48,259 nt of DNA from Copromyces sp. CBS 386.78. Its lineage: Eukaryota > Ascomycota > Sordariomycetes > Sordariales > Sordariaceae. Position numbers and translations under genes: made by a program. The notes under the pieces are model-generated. The model was given only the letters and a program-made list of their open reading frames with translations. It was not told where the DNA came from and searched no databases. Below are positions 1 to 9,997 of the stretch, piece by piece (the stretch's first letter is position 1; the number at the start of each line of letters is the position of its first letter). The DNA is taken from the NCBI GenBank assembly GCA_030685235.1, contig MU839282.1:1-48259 (forward strand), written 5' to 3'.

Positions 1-859
1 TGGAGGGCTGAAAAGTAGGGCACGAGAGGGGGAGGCCGCCAGGGCCGTGCACGAATGGCGCTGGCACAGAGGCCACGTGACCACCCTCACAACACATTCT
101 CTAGCGACTTTAGGATGGGTAGAAATCGTGGACAAGACACTCAGCCCCGTGCGGCATCGAAGAACCACGCAAACAGAAATAGCGAAAGTACAGCGCATAC
201 GTCAACGGTACTAATCATCCTTCTCGCAATTAATTCCAGGCACCGAATTGTTGGACTTGTGTAACTTTACGTATCATTTTCTCCCCTAGATATGTTCTAG
301 TACAATGACCGTCGAAATTACGACGGAGATAAAAGCTTGAGGAGGTTTCAAACAACAAAATCATCAAGATAGGACAGCTAGGCGTGACAGGTGTAACAGG
401 CAAGCGACGGACCAACCAGGGTCAAAGTTGTACACTCGTGACACTGTAGGGCATCTGTGATACCGAAGCTTTTTGAAATGGACGAAATGGAAAGCCAGCA
501 AAGATAGCCCTATCCAATGGTGGACGGCGGGGGTAGCGCGGCTGTGCTAGAAATGATTGAGCCCAAAATGTAACGTCCGTATGGATGATGAGTATTTCCG
601 ACGCCGTTGACGTTGAGGAAGATGTAACGACCTGATCTTTTCCACTTCCGACATCCAGATCGAATGCCGACAAGCTAGTGTTCAACTGTCGCCCTTTACC
701 GTGGTCTGCAAGCAATTGCTTGCCACCCGAAAGCATCAATTGTCGCCAATATCGCGAGGTTTGAGGAGAAAAGAGTCCAGAACTCCACATCCCAAGCTCC
801 AGAACACGACACGTTAAGCTGCTAGGTGTCTTGCGGTCGATTACAAAGAAAATCGAATC
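1..859. other. Intergenic region upstream of the HET gene
   Basis: I see no gene that I can support here. The short open frames on either strand have no recognisable motif, and the longest (minus strand, 422-949) overlaps the start of the HET gene. The stretch presumably holds the HET promoter and 5' leader. No clear TATA box or repeat was found. Confidence 0.5.
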
Positions 860-2890
860 ATGGACGTCGAGGTCGAGAATTCGGGTACCCCTGCCCCAGA
901 CAATCAACTCCCCAGATACGTCTACAAACCTCTCCAATCCAAGGATCACATCCGATTGATCAATCTCGAGCCGGCCATTGATACAGAAGCAAAGATAGTC
1001 TTGTCCCTCTCAGAGCACAAGCTCGCAGATGTGTGGGGCGTATACGAAGCGCTCTCGTACACGTGGGGCGATCCCTCAAACGTTCGGGATATCACCAGCT
1101 TTACACCAAGAATGACGCCATCGCCGCACCGTAAAAGTGATTCCCAAGGTCGTGGTTCGAAATGTCCCTTTGAGTTGGGGGCTGGGTTCCAGCAAGAGGG
1201 TTCTTACACCACTTTGACCGTGACGTACAACTGTTATTCGGCCCTTCGCCGCCTGCGAAATCACATCAGTCCTCGTACGGTATGGATCGATGCCATCTGC
1301 ATCAACCATGATGACATCCCGGAACGCAACAGCCAAGTCGCAATGATGTCCTTGATTTACCATCAATCTCGTCGTCTTGTCATTGATGTAGGCGATGCAT
1401 CTCCCACCAGCGACGCCGCCATTGACTTCATCGTACAATACGATCAGCATCGGGAGGCCGGCGAGCGTGATGAGCATGGTGTCTATGATATGATCACCGG
1501 TCTGTTTATTAGGGACATTATCTGCGAGTTCTACGCTCGTCCTTGGTTTTCACGCATCTGGGTACTTCAGGAAGCTTTCCTTGGGGTGCAAGAGCCTTGG
1601 ACGAGAGACTCCCACGGCCTTCCCGCCTGGCTCAACTGCGGTGGCAGATCGGTCGAGTGGTCAAAATTCAAACCGCTGCACATAAACGTCGATTCTCGCC
1701 CCGCAGGAGAAACTGAGAACTGGCACATTGAACTCCCCACTGTTGCTTCTCTTCCACTCGTCCTTCGCATCGGGCATCCTAGTTGGGGAGCCTCGTTCAC
1801 CCCAGGCCGCGAGAGGTCTTGGCCTCGATACAAGGACGATGGCACAAATACTTTCGATTTGTTGTGCCTTGCGCGAAGTAACAAGGCGACAGATCCTCGG
1901 GACAAGGTGTTCGCTCTGTTGCCACTGCAGTACCATAGCCTAAGTCCGAACATCCTGGATGGATTAAATGCTGACTATGGTAAACCCGTAGCAGAGGTTT
2001 ACATTGAAACTGCATTGTGGTTGTTGCCGAAAGTAGGTCTGAGCTTTCTCAACTGTTGTGGGACGATGCAGGAAAACGATCACGGCATACTGGAGGAACT
2101 CCCTTCATGGGTGCCCGACTGGAATGAGAGGTACCTGGAGCAGTGGATGATCTGGGGTAGTGAGGTATACACACCTTTACAGGCAGGCGGTGATCCGCCA
2201 AGACGATATTGCCTTTTGCCGACACTACCTGAAACGGTAGCGACGACAATTCTCGACAAAGGTATCAATAACCAAAGGAGGGCAATTTTAAAGGTGCGTG
2301 GCGTATCCGTTGACAAGATCAAGTTTGTCAGTGGTCAAATCAACATCAGATATGTTGGCGACGAAGAGTGCAAAAATCTCGTGGAGAGGTGTCGGTTGTA
2401 TCATGAGGGGTTGACTGAGAGATTTGAAGACGCAGCCGAGGGACACATGAGACTTACAGGAGCAGCTCGTCTTCCAATGCCTCGGCCGTGGAAACCCAAA
2501 ACGGGAGAGAGGCGACTTCATCCACCTGACTGGGCTGCATATGAGTATGGACTTCCGCTTGAGAACCCAGAAACTTTGACAGATAATGAATTGTGTGACT
2601 ACATTAGTTTCTTCACAGCCAATAGGCACTTGGCTATGACGGACAGGGGATACTGTGGGGTTGTGCCTCAAAAGTCTTCGGTTGGAGATCAGGTCTGTTG
2701 TTTTCTGGGCGCCGGTGTTCCGTTTGTTTTGAGGAATAGGAATGATGGAAAATACACGTTGATTGGGGAATCGTATGTATACGGCTTGATGGAAGGGGAG
2801 GCATTTGGTGGTGCGGACAAGGCGAATGGTATAATGGAAACTCGGGATACGGTACCCATTGATCCACGGAAGAATTTTCTGATCTCCTGA
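860..2890 (+). CDS. HET-domain (heterokaryon incompatibility) protein
   Basis: Uninterrupted 676-residue reading frame. The three blocks of the HET domain are visible: YEALSYTWGD at residues 62-71, WIDAICINHDD at 142-152 and RPWFSRIWVLQEA at 227-239. Between the first two blocks is a longer, S/P/G-rich insert than usual. The C-terminal half shows family hallmarks: a stretch around LPSWVPDWN, and near the end a segment reading GYCGVVPQ followed by GDQVCCFLGAGVPFVLR. HET domains are fungal effector modules found in genes controlling cell death after fusion of unlike hyphae, but most paralogues have no known role. The start is chosen because the usual lead-in (YKPLQ, then RLINLEP) follows within 50 residues. 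No NACHT or WD partner domain is fused. The family call is firm; the biological role is inference. Confidence 0.9.
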   Translation: MDVEVENSGTPAPDNQLPRYVYKPLQSKDHIRLINLEPAIDTEAKIVLSLSEHKLADVWGVYEALSYTWGDPSNVRDITSFTPRMTPSPHRKSDSQGRGSKCPFELGAGFQQEGSYTTLTVTYNCYSALRRLRNHISPRTVWIDAICINHDDIPERNSQVAMMSLIYHQSRRLVIDVGDASPTSDAAIDFIVQYDQHREAGERDEHGVYDMITGLFIRDIICEFYARPWFSRIWVLQEAFLGVQEPWTRDSHGLPAWLNCGGRSVEWSKFKPLHINVDSRPAGETENWHIELPTVASLPLVLRIGHPSWGASFTPGRERSWPRYKDDGTNTFDLLCLARSNKATDPRDKVFALLPLQYHSLSPNILDGLNADYGKPVAEVYIETALWLLPKVGLSFLNCCGTMQENDHGILEELPSWVPDWNERYLEQWMIWGSEVYTPLQAGGDPPRRYCLLPTLPETVATTILDKGINNQRRAILKVRGVSVDKIKFVSGQINIRYVGDEECKNLVERCRLYHEGLTERFEDAAEGHMRLTGAARLPMPRPWKPKTGERRLHPPDWAAYEYGLPLENPETLTDNELCDYISFFTANRHLAMTDRGYCGVVPQKSSVGDQVCCFLGAGVPFVLRNRNDGKYTLIGESYVYGLMEGEAFGGADKANGIMETRDTVPIDPRKNFLIS

Positions 2891-3080
2891 TGGCTGATCA
2901 GTCAGCGAGGCAACACGTCCGGGTGGTGTAAATAATGTCGATTACTATTATTTAGGTCTGTTAGGTAGTCATATAACTGCGAGTCGAGCCTTACCTCGCA
3001 TCAGGTTTTGTGCTGTGACCCCGATACCCATTATCCAAGAGGACCAACGCAGCATTACTCTCACTGGTAGCCTCCCTGCA

Positions 3081-3950
3081 TTACCGGTTGGAGAAACGAC
3101 GTCCGGAGAGAAAGTAGAAGAAGATAACCATGCCCAATAGCGCCACGAGGATCAGGAATATGCTGCAACACACGTCTGCCATGGTCCGTAACTGTTGTCT
3201 TCTTTGCTCTCCTATGTCGCTGTCGGTCTCTTTCTGCCACTAGTAGAGTCCCTGGAAGCTACCCGTGCCATCGTGCGAGCCATGACTTTGCTCCTCGAGG
3301 TCGAAGCTCTGACGGTTTGTTTGTAGCGCTTTTTGTGGGCTTTGGAGAAGAGCTTCATGAACCAATGTTGCTTCTGAAGGTGCGTCTTCGGAGCGGATAG
3401 ATGCTTCCAAACTGGAAGGAGATGCTGGTATGAGTGTGAAGCTGGGGCGTGGGAGTGGCGGATGTACAGCTTGCGCTGTCAACTGCGGCATGATGTGACT
3501 TTCAGACATCGTCGTTGTGTCTCGAGGGCTTTCCAGTGCCCACAGCGGACCCTCGGGAGGAGGCAAAAGAGAGTTGCGTTCGGGTACGAAGAGCGTTGGG
3601 CAGGGAGATGAGAGTACTACAGCAAAATAATGCTAGTCAGCAACGATGGTTATGGGGCGAGACAACTCGATCGTGGTACTTACACTCTGAGGAACGCGTT
3701 GTCGTGGTTCAAACCTGGAGCTTGACTGGGACGTTGGCTCGGATGCAGAGGTATCTTGAAGGTCGCCGTCGAATCCGCAATAAATCGGTTATTTCCAGTG
3801 TCAGCGAGGTTGGCCAGGCGGGGGATTCAACCTGATGTTCGTCAATAGTTGTAGGTTTGCTGGTGATGGCGGCAATATTCTGGTGACAGTGCGAGGGAGT
3901 GACCAGGCGTGGGTTCTTGTTGATCGGGGATGGTGATGGAACTAAGTTAT
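3081..3950 (-). CDS. Unresolved multi-exon gene with C-terminal membrane segment (unrecognised)
   Basis: Gene model not resolved. On the minus strand an intron with donor GTAAGT, branch GCTGAC and acceptor TGTAG spans 3683-3617. Downstream a frame stays open to a TAG at 3242-3240 (S/P/E-rich, ending SFQGLY). After that TAG the same frame stays open for 51 more codons to TAA at 3083-3081. These codons give a polar stretch (KETDSDIGEQRRQQL) and a single hydrophobic segment (SIFLILVALLGMVIFFYFL) followed by the basic tail SGRRFSNR, which is a plausible C-terminal membrane anchor. Upstream of the intron the phase that would match meets a TGA near 3710, so at least one exon boundary is wrong or the gene is damaged. 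Translation could also begin at the ATG near 3516 (MSESH...), or at 3182 for a 33-residue membrane peptide alone. No family recognised. Confidence 0.3.
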
Positions 3951-3960
3951 GCTGGAAGAT

Positions 3961-4632
3961 GAACTATCCCGGAAAAGAGACAGCGGAGGAGTCTCCTGAG
4001 AAGACCCAGAACACCCCTCCAATTTTGAAGTACAAGTCTTTTTGTCTTCAGGTTCCATTGTCAAGTGTTGTTCTTTCCTGTTTTTAGTACAATCATTGTA
4101 GAGACAATACATGGAAAAAAAAAATGATGGAAGGAGGTGCACTCGACTGCAACCCCGCGCCGCTTCCATCTCAGATAGGGCAGCAAGGGGCAGGGGCAGG
4201 TACCGGCGGGTGTTGTAATGGTGCCAGGGCGGATCTTTCCGTGGGTCTGACGTGGAACCAGCAAGGTACAGTGCTGGAGTGAGAACCTTAATGACCCAGC
4301 CCCTCCTGACCAACATTCTGAAGAAACAGCAAACCTTTGTCATCGTCGGGTGTCCTCCGAGACACTCTATTGCCGACGAATCGCAACAAACAACACACAG
4401 CGGCCGGAAGCAGCTAAATCACTCCCACCAACGGATCGGCTCTGTGATGGACAACAAGACTGGGATTGCACAGACCACATAACCCCACACGCCCGCAAGC
4501 CTCGGCCGGGACGATGAAAGGCGTTGTCAATATTTAAACGCCCCCGCCATCCATCCCTCAGCCGCCCGGCCCCAGTCTCCTCCGCGTATCCGACCCCGGG
4601 TCGCAGTGCTACGCCGAAACGACCCACGCAAC
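3961..4632. other. Upstream region of the monooxygenase gene
   Basis: No gene is supported here. A TATA-like run (tatttaaac, near 4530) lies about 100 bp before the chosen ATG at 4633 and is a reasonable core-promoter candidate for the monooxygenase. A run of nine A residues sits near 4120. Confidence 0.4.
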
Positions 4633-6138
4633 ATGGCTTCCGAAGACTCCACTTTCGACATCATCATCACCGGCGCCGGCCTGAGCGGCATCAACGCCGC
4701 CTACTTGCTGCAGTCCGAGCTGCCCAACCACTCCTTCACCGTCCTTGAATCACGCGATGACATCGGCGGAACATGGGCCTTCTGGAAGTACCCCGGCGTC
4801 CGCTCCGACAGTGCCATGGCCCTGTTCGGCTTCCCTTGGTATCCGTGGACTGAGGGCACCAACATGGCCGATGCCCATCTCATCAAGAAGTACATGGAGG
4901 ACGCCGCCGCGTCCCAGGGTATCGACAAGAAGATCCGCTTCGACCACCGCGTCACTTCAGAGAGCTGGGACAGTGAGGAGCAGAGATGGACGTTACACGT
5001 CGATGTCACTTCCAGTGACGGCACCGTTTTCGAGAAGAAGATCTTCAAGACGTCATGGCTAGTTAACGCCACCGGGTATTACAGCTACGAGAAGCCCCGG
5101 CCCACTGTCATTCCCGGCATCGAAAGGTTCCAGGGTGAAGTGGTACACCCTCAATTTTGGACCGATGAGGTGAAGTACGATAACAAGCGCATCATCATCA
5201 TCGGCTCAGGTGCCACTGCCATCACCCTTCTTCCTGCCCTCGCCAAAACTGCCAAGCAAGTCACCATGCTCCAGCGCAGTCCATCATATGTCGTCAGCTT
5301 GCCAGCTAAAGACACACTCTTGCAATTCATGGAGAGGTTCATGCCAATCCAATGGGCGGTAAAGATTAACTGGTGGATCAGGATGCTTGCCGAGACTCTC
5401 TTTGTCCAGCTGCTCTTGAACTTCCCCAACTGGGGAAGAAAGTATGTCGTTGAGGCGATGCGCAGGCAGCTTCCCAAAGGTTTCGATGTCGACAAGCACT
5501 TCAACCCTCGGTACGATCCATTCGAGCAGCGCTTGTGCCTTTGCCCACGGGGAGATTTTTTCAAGGCTTTGCGTGGCCCCAACGCTTCCGTTGTTACCGA
5601 TCATATCGAGACCGTCACCGAAAACGGCATTCTGCTCAAGTCTGGGGAGACCCTCGAGGCCGACATGATCATCACCGCCACTGGTCTTTACATGGTTTTG
5701 CTCAACAAAATCGACGTCTTCGTTGATGGTGTCCGCATCAATGATACCATTGGCCAGCGATACATATGGAATGGAGTCATGCTCGAGGGTATCCCCAATA
5801 CAGGTTTTATCACCGGCTATGTGGCAGCCACTTGGACTCCTGGTGCCTCCACAAGGACGAGGCAGTTCATCAAGGTCATCAAGCATGCGGAGAAGACGGG
5901 AGCTACCATTGCTGCCCCTTATATCGACAAGGCTGAGCGTGCACGACTTCCTAAGGAACCCTGTATTCCCAACAGCTCGACTTACATCACCGAAGTTCGT
6001 GACCGACTTCCTCTGGTTGCCAATGTGGGCCCATGGAGGAACGGGAAGAACTGGATAGAGGATGCAATTCGGTTGTGGTTCGGATGGATTACAACTGGTA
6101 TGCGGTTCACTTCATGGGACCGGGCCAAGCGTGACTAA
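4633..6138 (+). CDS. FAD/NADPH monooxygenase, Baeyer-Villiger type
   Basis: Intronless gene of 501 residues. The family inserts one oxygen atom next to a carbonyl (ketone to ester or lactone) using FAD, NADPH and O2. Visible motifs: FAD-binding GAGLSG at residues 14-19; ESRDDIGGTW, typical of the following FAD contact; the Baeyer-Villiger fingerprint FxGxxxHxxxW read as FQGEVVHPQFW at 166-176; and a second dinucleotide motif GSGATA at 191-196 followed by VTMLQRSPSY, the NADPH half. Length fits type I enzymes without an N-terminal extension. The frame is open upstream to a GTG at 4606, but the ATG at 4633 is preferred because the Rossmann strand begins eight residues later. It converges with the oxidase gene, with 191 bp between the stop codons. 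Substrate is unknown; it may be an aryl ketone. A flavin N-monooxygenase is less likely given the fingerprint. Confidence 0.85.
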   Translation: MASEDSTFDIIITGAGLSGINAAYLLQSELPNHSFTVLESRDDIGGTWAFWKYPGVRSDSAMALFGFPWYPWTEGTNMADAHLIKKYMEDAAASQGIDKKIRFDHRVTSESWDSEEQRWTLHVDVTSSDGTVFEKKIFKTSWLVNATGYYSYEKPRPTVIPGIERFQGEVVHPQFWTDEVKYDNKRIIIIGSGATAITLLPALAKTAKQVTMLQRSPSYVVSLPAKDTLLQFMERFMPIQWAVKINWWIRMLAETLFVQLLLNFPNWGRKYVVEAMRRQLPKGFDVDKHFNPRYDPFEQRLCLCPRGDFFKALRGPNASVVTDHIETVTENGILLKSGETLEADMIITATGLYMVLLNKIDVFVDGVRINDTIGQRYIWNGVMLEGIPNTGFITGYVAATWTPGASTRTRQFIKVIKHAEKTGATIAAPYIDKAERARLPKEPCIPNSSTYITEVRDRLPLVANVGPWRNGKNWIEDAIRLWFGWITTGMRFTSWDRAKRD

Positions 6139-6329
6139 GGTATCGCCCTGTCATCCAGTTGTGGAAAGTGGTGCAAAGACGCCTGTGATGCTCAGCCCCT
6201 AGATATTCATTCCCTCGCCCTATATAACAGAAGAACAGTAATGTAATACGTCCAACCTCCACTGTCACGATTACCGCTTCTGAATATCCTAATCGCCATC
6301 TGGATGATCAAGAATGATTCGTCTCCTTT

Positions 6330-8286
6330 TTAGCCGTCGTAATCTTGGTTCTCTCTCAGGTGACGGAACCCGCTAGGCCATATTCCTTGCTTGCCCGGAG
6401 ACAGAATGCCCCTGGGATCCAGAGTGTCCTATTCGGCATCGTCAGTCTTTCCTTCTTCGTACACTTGCTTGGCTGATGAGGACTCACCTTGATCTTCTCG
6501 ACGAAGCGATTGTAGGCGTGTCCGTTGAAGTCGTTCAAGCCCGCGATTAGATCTGCCAAGTGATGCATCAGCAACTGAGTCATCGATCCTGCTCTCGACA
6601 CACCAACACTCACCCATGTGGTTGACATGCGCTCTGTACATACCATAACCCCTCTCCTTCGCCACCTTATGAAGCCCATAATACAGCTTCTTGATATTCT
6701 GCCTTTGCACAGGATCCGTCTGGTCCCAAGTAAACATGTTCATCAGCACCACATGCCTCTCATGCATAAAGAAGTCTGCCATCAACTCCACCCCGTTCTC
6801 CTCACAAATCGGCTTGCTCTTCTTCATCCACTCCATCACCAACTTCCCCGACGACGGGATCACCGGCGCATAATCCACATGCGCCGCCTTCCCATCCGTC
6901 TTACTCTTCGGAATCGGCCAATTAATCAACGGCAAACTCCAAAGCTGCGGCACACCCACAAACATGCTCCCATGTTCCACCGGTACCCTATCTGCATTCA
7001 CCCCTTCTTCATCAGCATACAACGACCCCGAAATCGTCCCCGTTGGCGCCTTCTTCGCCAACACCTCCTTGATATCCTCAAACTGCGCCTCCACCACCCT
7101 CTTGGGTCCGTACAGCCCGAACCGCGCATACCAATGTTCATACCCCATCTCGAGCCTCAGCCCCTCCAGCCGCCAGTCCGGGATGGGCCCCTCACCTTTC
7201 CAGTAATCCTCTCTCCGTCCAGCGATACACAACGTCTCAATCAACGAAGTAAACCACACACAACTCGGGATCGTTCCATTACGCCGCATCTCGCTAAAAG
7301 CATCCACCATGACTTCCAGGTCGTCGAAGAAGGGCATGCTGAAGCTGCACGACATGAACGCTTGCGGCTGCGGTTGCAGCCAGATGGACATTTTGGTGAC
7401 GACGCCCAGGTTGGATTGCAGGAATAATCCTTCGATGGAAGGGCCGTAGGTGAATTTGGATAAGAGAGCGTTGGGCGAATCGTTGGCGGTTATTCCCCAT
7501 TGGCCCGTGCGGACGAGGTCTTCGCCGGAGGCGAGCATCACTTCGAGACCGGCGATGAATTGGTGGTGGGTGAAGAGGGCGCCGAAGCCGGTTCCGCGGT
7601 CTAGGGTCTTGTCTCTGCGTTAACATCACCATCTGTTGCGAGGACAAAGGGGAGGGAGGAATAAAAGTTGAAAGACTCACATTCCCCATCACACTCCCCC
7701 ACCCCAAACTCGCTGTGCTCGGCCAGACTTTCTTCCCATGCTCAACACAATACCGATACAAATCAATAAACGTCACACCAGGCTCCACGACCGCATAATG
7801 GAACTGATCATTCACTTCAATGATCTTATTCATCCTGTGCAAATCCAGCGCCACGGAGCCATTCACCCTCGGCGCCGGCCCGCCATATCCCAAGTTTTTG
7901 CCCCGCGAGAAAGTCCACAGCGGGATGGTGAACTCGTTAGCAATCTTCAGAATGGCGCTCAGCTGGTCCGTGGAGCTGGGACAGACGGCTGCGCTGGGGA
8001 CTTTGCGCTTGGAGTTGGAGTTGGAGTTTTCCGCTGACTCGGACTCGGCTGACTCGGCCTCGTGGAGGTCGTACGGGTCGATGTAATCGGATAAGGCAGA
8101 GTCGATGAGGACGGCGTCTGGGCCGAGGACGGAGATGAAGGCTTGGATGGCTTTGGTCCAGACTTCGTGGGTAATTCCCGGTGGGAGAACGGGGGTGATG
8201 GGGAAACGCGGTTGACGCTCGTAGGTGGCTTGGTGAGCTGCTTCGTACTCAGGGTCGGTGTAGGTTGGGGGGATTTCGGTTGACAT
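6330..8286 (-). CDS. Vanillyl-alcohol-oxidase-type flavoprotein (4-hydroxyphenyl oxidase)
   Basis: Four exons: 8286-7681, 7607-6614, 6552-6488 and 6428-6330. The introns are 73, 61 and 59 nt; splicing gives 587 residues. The first acceptor is an AAG, chosen because it restores the family sequence MGN-TLDRGTG; the others are canonical. The protein has an FAD-binding PCMH fold (FSRGKNLGYGG near 127-136, PAPRVNGSVALDL after it) and the VAO C-terminal domain. By alignment from memory to Penicillium simplicissimum vanillyl-alcohol oxidase, the FAD-linking His422 corresponds to H445 (KAAHVDYAP). The phenolate-binding Tyr108, Tyr503 and Arg504 correspond to Y134, Y526 and R527 (MYRAH). The catalytic Asp170 position is T215, while the Thr457 position is D480. 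Residues 77-95 are an S/E/N-rich insert. Such enzymes oxidise 4-hydroxybenzyl alcohols, 4-alkylphenols or eugenol, making H2O2. No signal peptide, so probably intracellular. Confidence 0.9.
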
Positions 8287-9007
8287 GGCTGCGGCTGGTG
8301 GTCAGGATTTGATGGTGTTTGAAAGGGTGAGTAGGTGAGATCTAGGACACGGATATGGTGCTGAAGGAGGTTTTGTATGGGTTATGGGCGGTAGGGATCA
8401 CAACTACCACCAGACCTAGACCTTTCCCGGTTTCCCCTCATTGTCGTGGTTTGCAATGCTACGCATATATGTTATAGCCAGCGGGTAATATGGAGTGAAG
8501 CATGAACTGCATGTTTTTGGGTCATCTCGAGAGATCTCGGCGATAAATCTGGCCAGCAGTGAAGAGTGTCGGATTGAAACGGAACATGCAAGGTTCTGGA
8601 GTGTCAGTCCGAGGAGGCCAACGGGGTAGGGTTTCTTTTCGCTGCAACGTGGCTCTCAACTTGGGGGCAGAGGTGGTTCCGAAGTCCCGGTATAAAATAT
8701 GATGGATATGAGGGGTTGCGTAGATGATGGAATGTTGATTTGAGTTAAACGCCCAAAATGGTGTTGTTGATGCATCACATCATGGTCCTGTTTGTAAACA
8801 AAGCAGATACTGTGAAGGACCACACAACCTTCCACGATAAGCGGTACCTCACTTGAGATATGGAAACCGGCATGATATCGCGCAAATTACAAAAAAAGGC
8901 ACATAGCAATGATCATGACCAGAGGTGGAACGAACACCAGGCAAAAATGTAAAATGGCAACAAAGAAAAACGACGGAAGGAGTGCGAAACACCAAAAAGC
9001 TTATGCA
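8287..9007. other. Intergenic region upstream of the VAO-type oxidase
   Basis: No gene supported. It should contain the oxidase promoter on the minus strand and the 3' end of the tRNA-Arg unit. On the minus strand a TTTTT tract just after the tRNA (complement of caaaaagc near 8993-9000) fits an RNA polymerase III terminator. Confidence 0.45.
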
Positions 9008-9080
9008 AGCCCGACGTGGGAATCGAACCCACAGCCTCAAGATTAGAAGTCTTGCGCGCTACCGATTGCGCCAGCCGGGC
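9008..9080 (-). tRNA. tRNA-Arg (anticodon UCU)
   Basis: The minus strand folds as a 73-nt cloverleaf without intron. The acceptor stem is GCCCGGC paired with GTCGGGC (one G-U), with discriminator U. The D arm is closed by GCGC/GCGC. The anticodon stem CAAGA/TCTTG encloses the loop CTTCTAA, with anticodon TCT, which reads AGA arginine codons. The T arm is GTGGG-TTCGAAT-CCCAC and matches the B box. A T5 terminator follows. Confidence 0.95.
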
Positions 9081-9997
9081 TTTTGTTGTTGTCTGATTTC
9101 GGACAGGTTTATGACTCATAAAAGAAGAGATGGAAGTGTGAGGAACGATCTCGATCCTTCTCGCAGAAAACTGACTCGGTCAGCCGGGCGGCGGCTGTTG
9201 GCGGCCAAAATTCCTCACCCAGCGCCCAGGAACAGTACCCGTGCCACGGGTAGTGGTTTTTTGCTCCACCAACATCATGGGACTCCAAAAACACATGGGT
9301 ACACCATTGCAAATCCGTCCACTGACGTTACCGCTTTTTTTGCAGTCCGCTTTCGAGTCCGCTTTCAGTCGGCAAGGAAGTCCCAAGCCAAGACATTGAC
9401 AGGCGGATGCAAGTTGCGGCAAGTGGAATCAAAAACTCTCCCGTCATTGTTCGCTCCAAGGAACGGCTTGGCTTGGCGGTTGGTTTGTTGACGTCGTTGG
9501 TGTTGGCGCGGTTCGTTGGCTGTTCTTTTCATGTTGTTGCACAAAAGATACGGACGGTTGGACAGTCAGGATCCCCGTTGGGAGTATGGAGGCGCACGGG
9601 CAGAGCTGGTGATCGGATGGAACTGCCCTGGTGGGCGTTCTGGTAGGCGACTGCTGGGGCAGTCTAGAGGTAGGGGCGCGGCGCAGCTGTGCGCGGGGTC
9701 TTGCCCGCTTTGCGGTACTGCAACACCGTGTCAAGGCTCCAGTGCGCGGGGAGGCCGGGCACAGCCGGAGCCTGGGCCGTCAGCCCCGGAGGGGCATTGT
9801 TATGCTTTCGAGTCACGTCGTCGCGGCGGCGTCTATGTTTCTTGTTTCTTTGTCCTGAATTTATGAGCGGCTGACAGCGCGTATAAGAAAACTACCTAAA
9901 GCAGCACAGCGGCCGGTAGCAGCGATATCACTCATCGAGACAAGTGAGCTCAGAAACGCCAACCAAAAAAGAAGCAAATCGAACAAATCGAACAACA
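9081..9997. other. Intergenic region between tRNA-Arg and the Nudix gene
   Basis: No gene is supported. Several open frames occur on both strands but none has a motif or plausible splice structure. The last 100 bp before 9998 is A-rich (aaccaaaaaagaagc), as expected for a 5' leader. Confidence 0.45.

Noticed and set aside
422..949. Minus-strand frame of 175 codons overlapping the HET start
   Set aside because: No motif; overlaps the N terminus of a clear HET gene on the other strand.
6618..7427. Plus-strand frame of 269 codons
   Set aside because: Antisense to the VAO-type oxidase exon; composition (H/R/L/P-rich) is that of a shadow frame.
8925..9491. Plus-strand frame of 188 codons
   Set aside because: Runs through the tRNA-Arg gene and has no recognisable domain.
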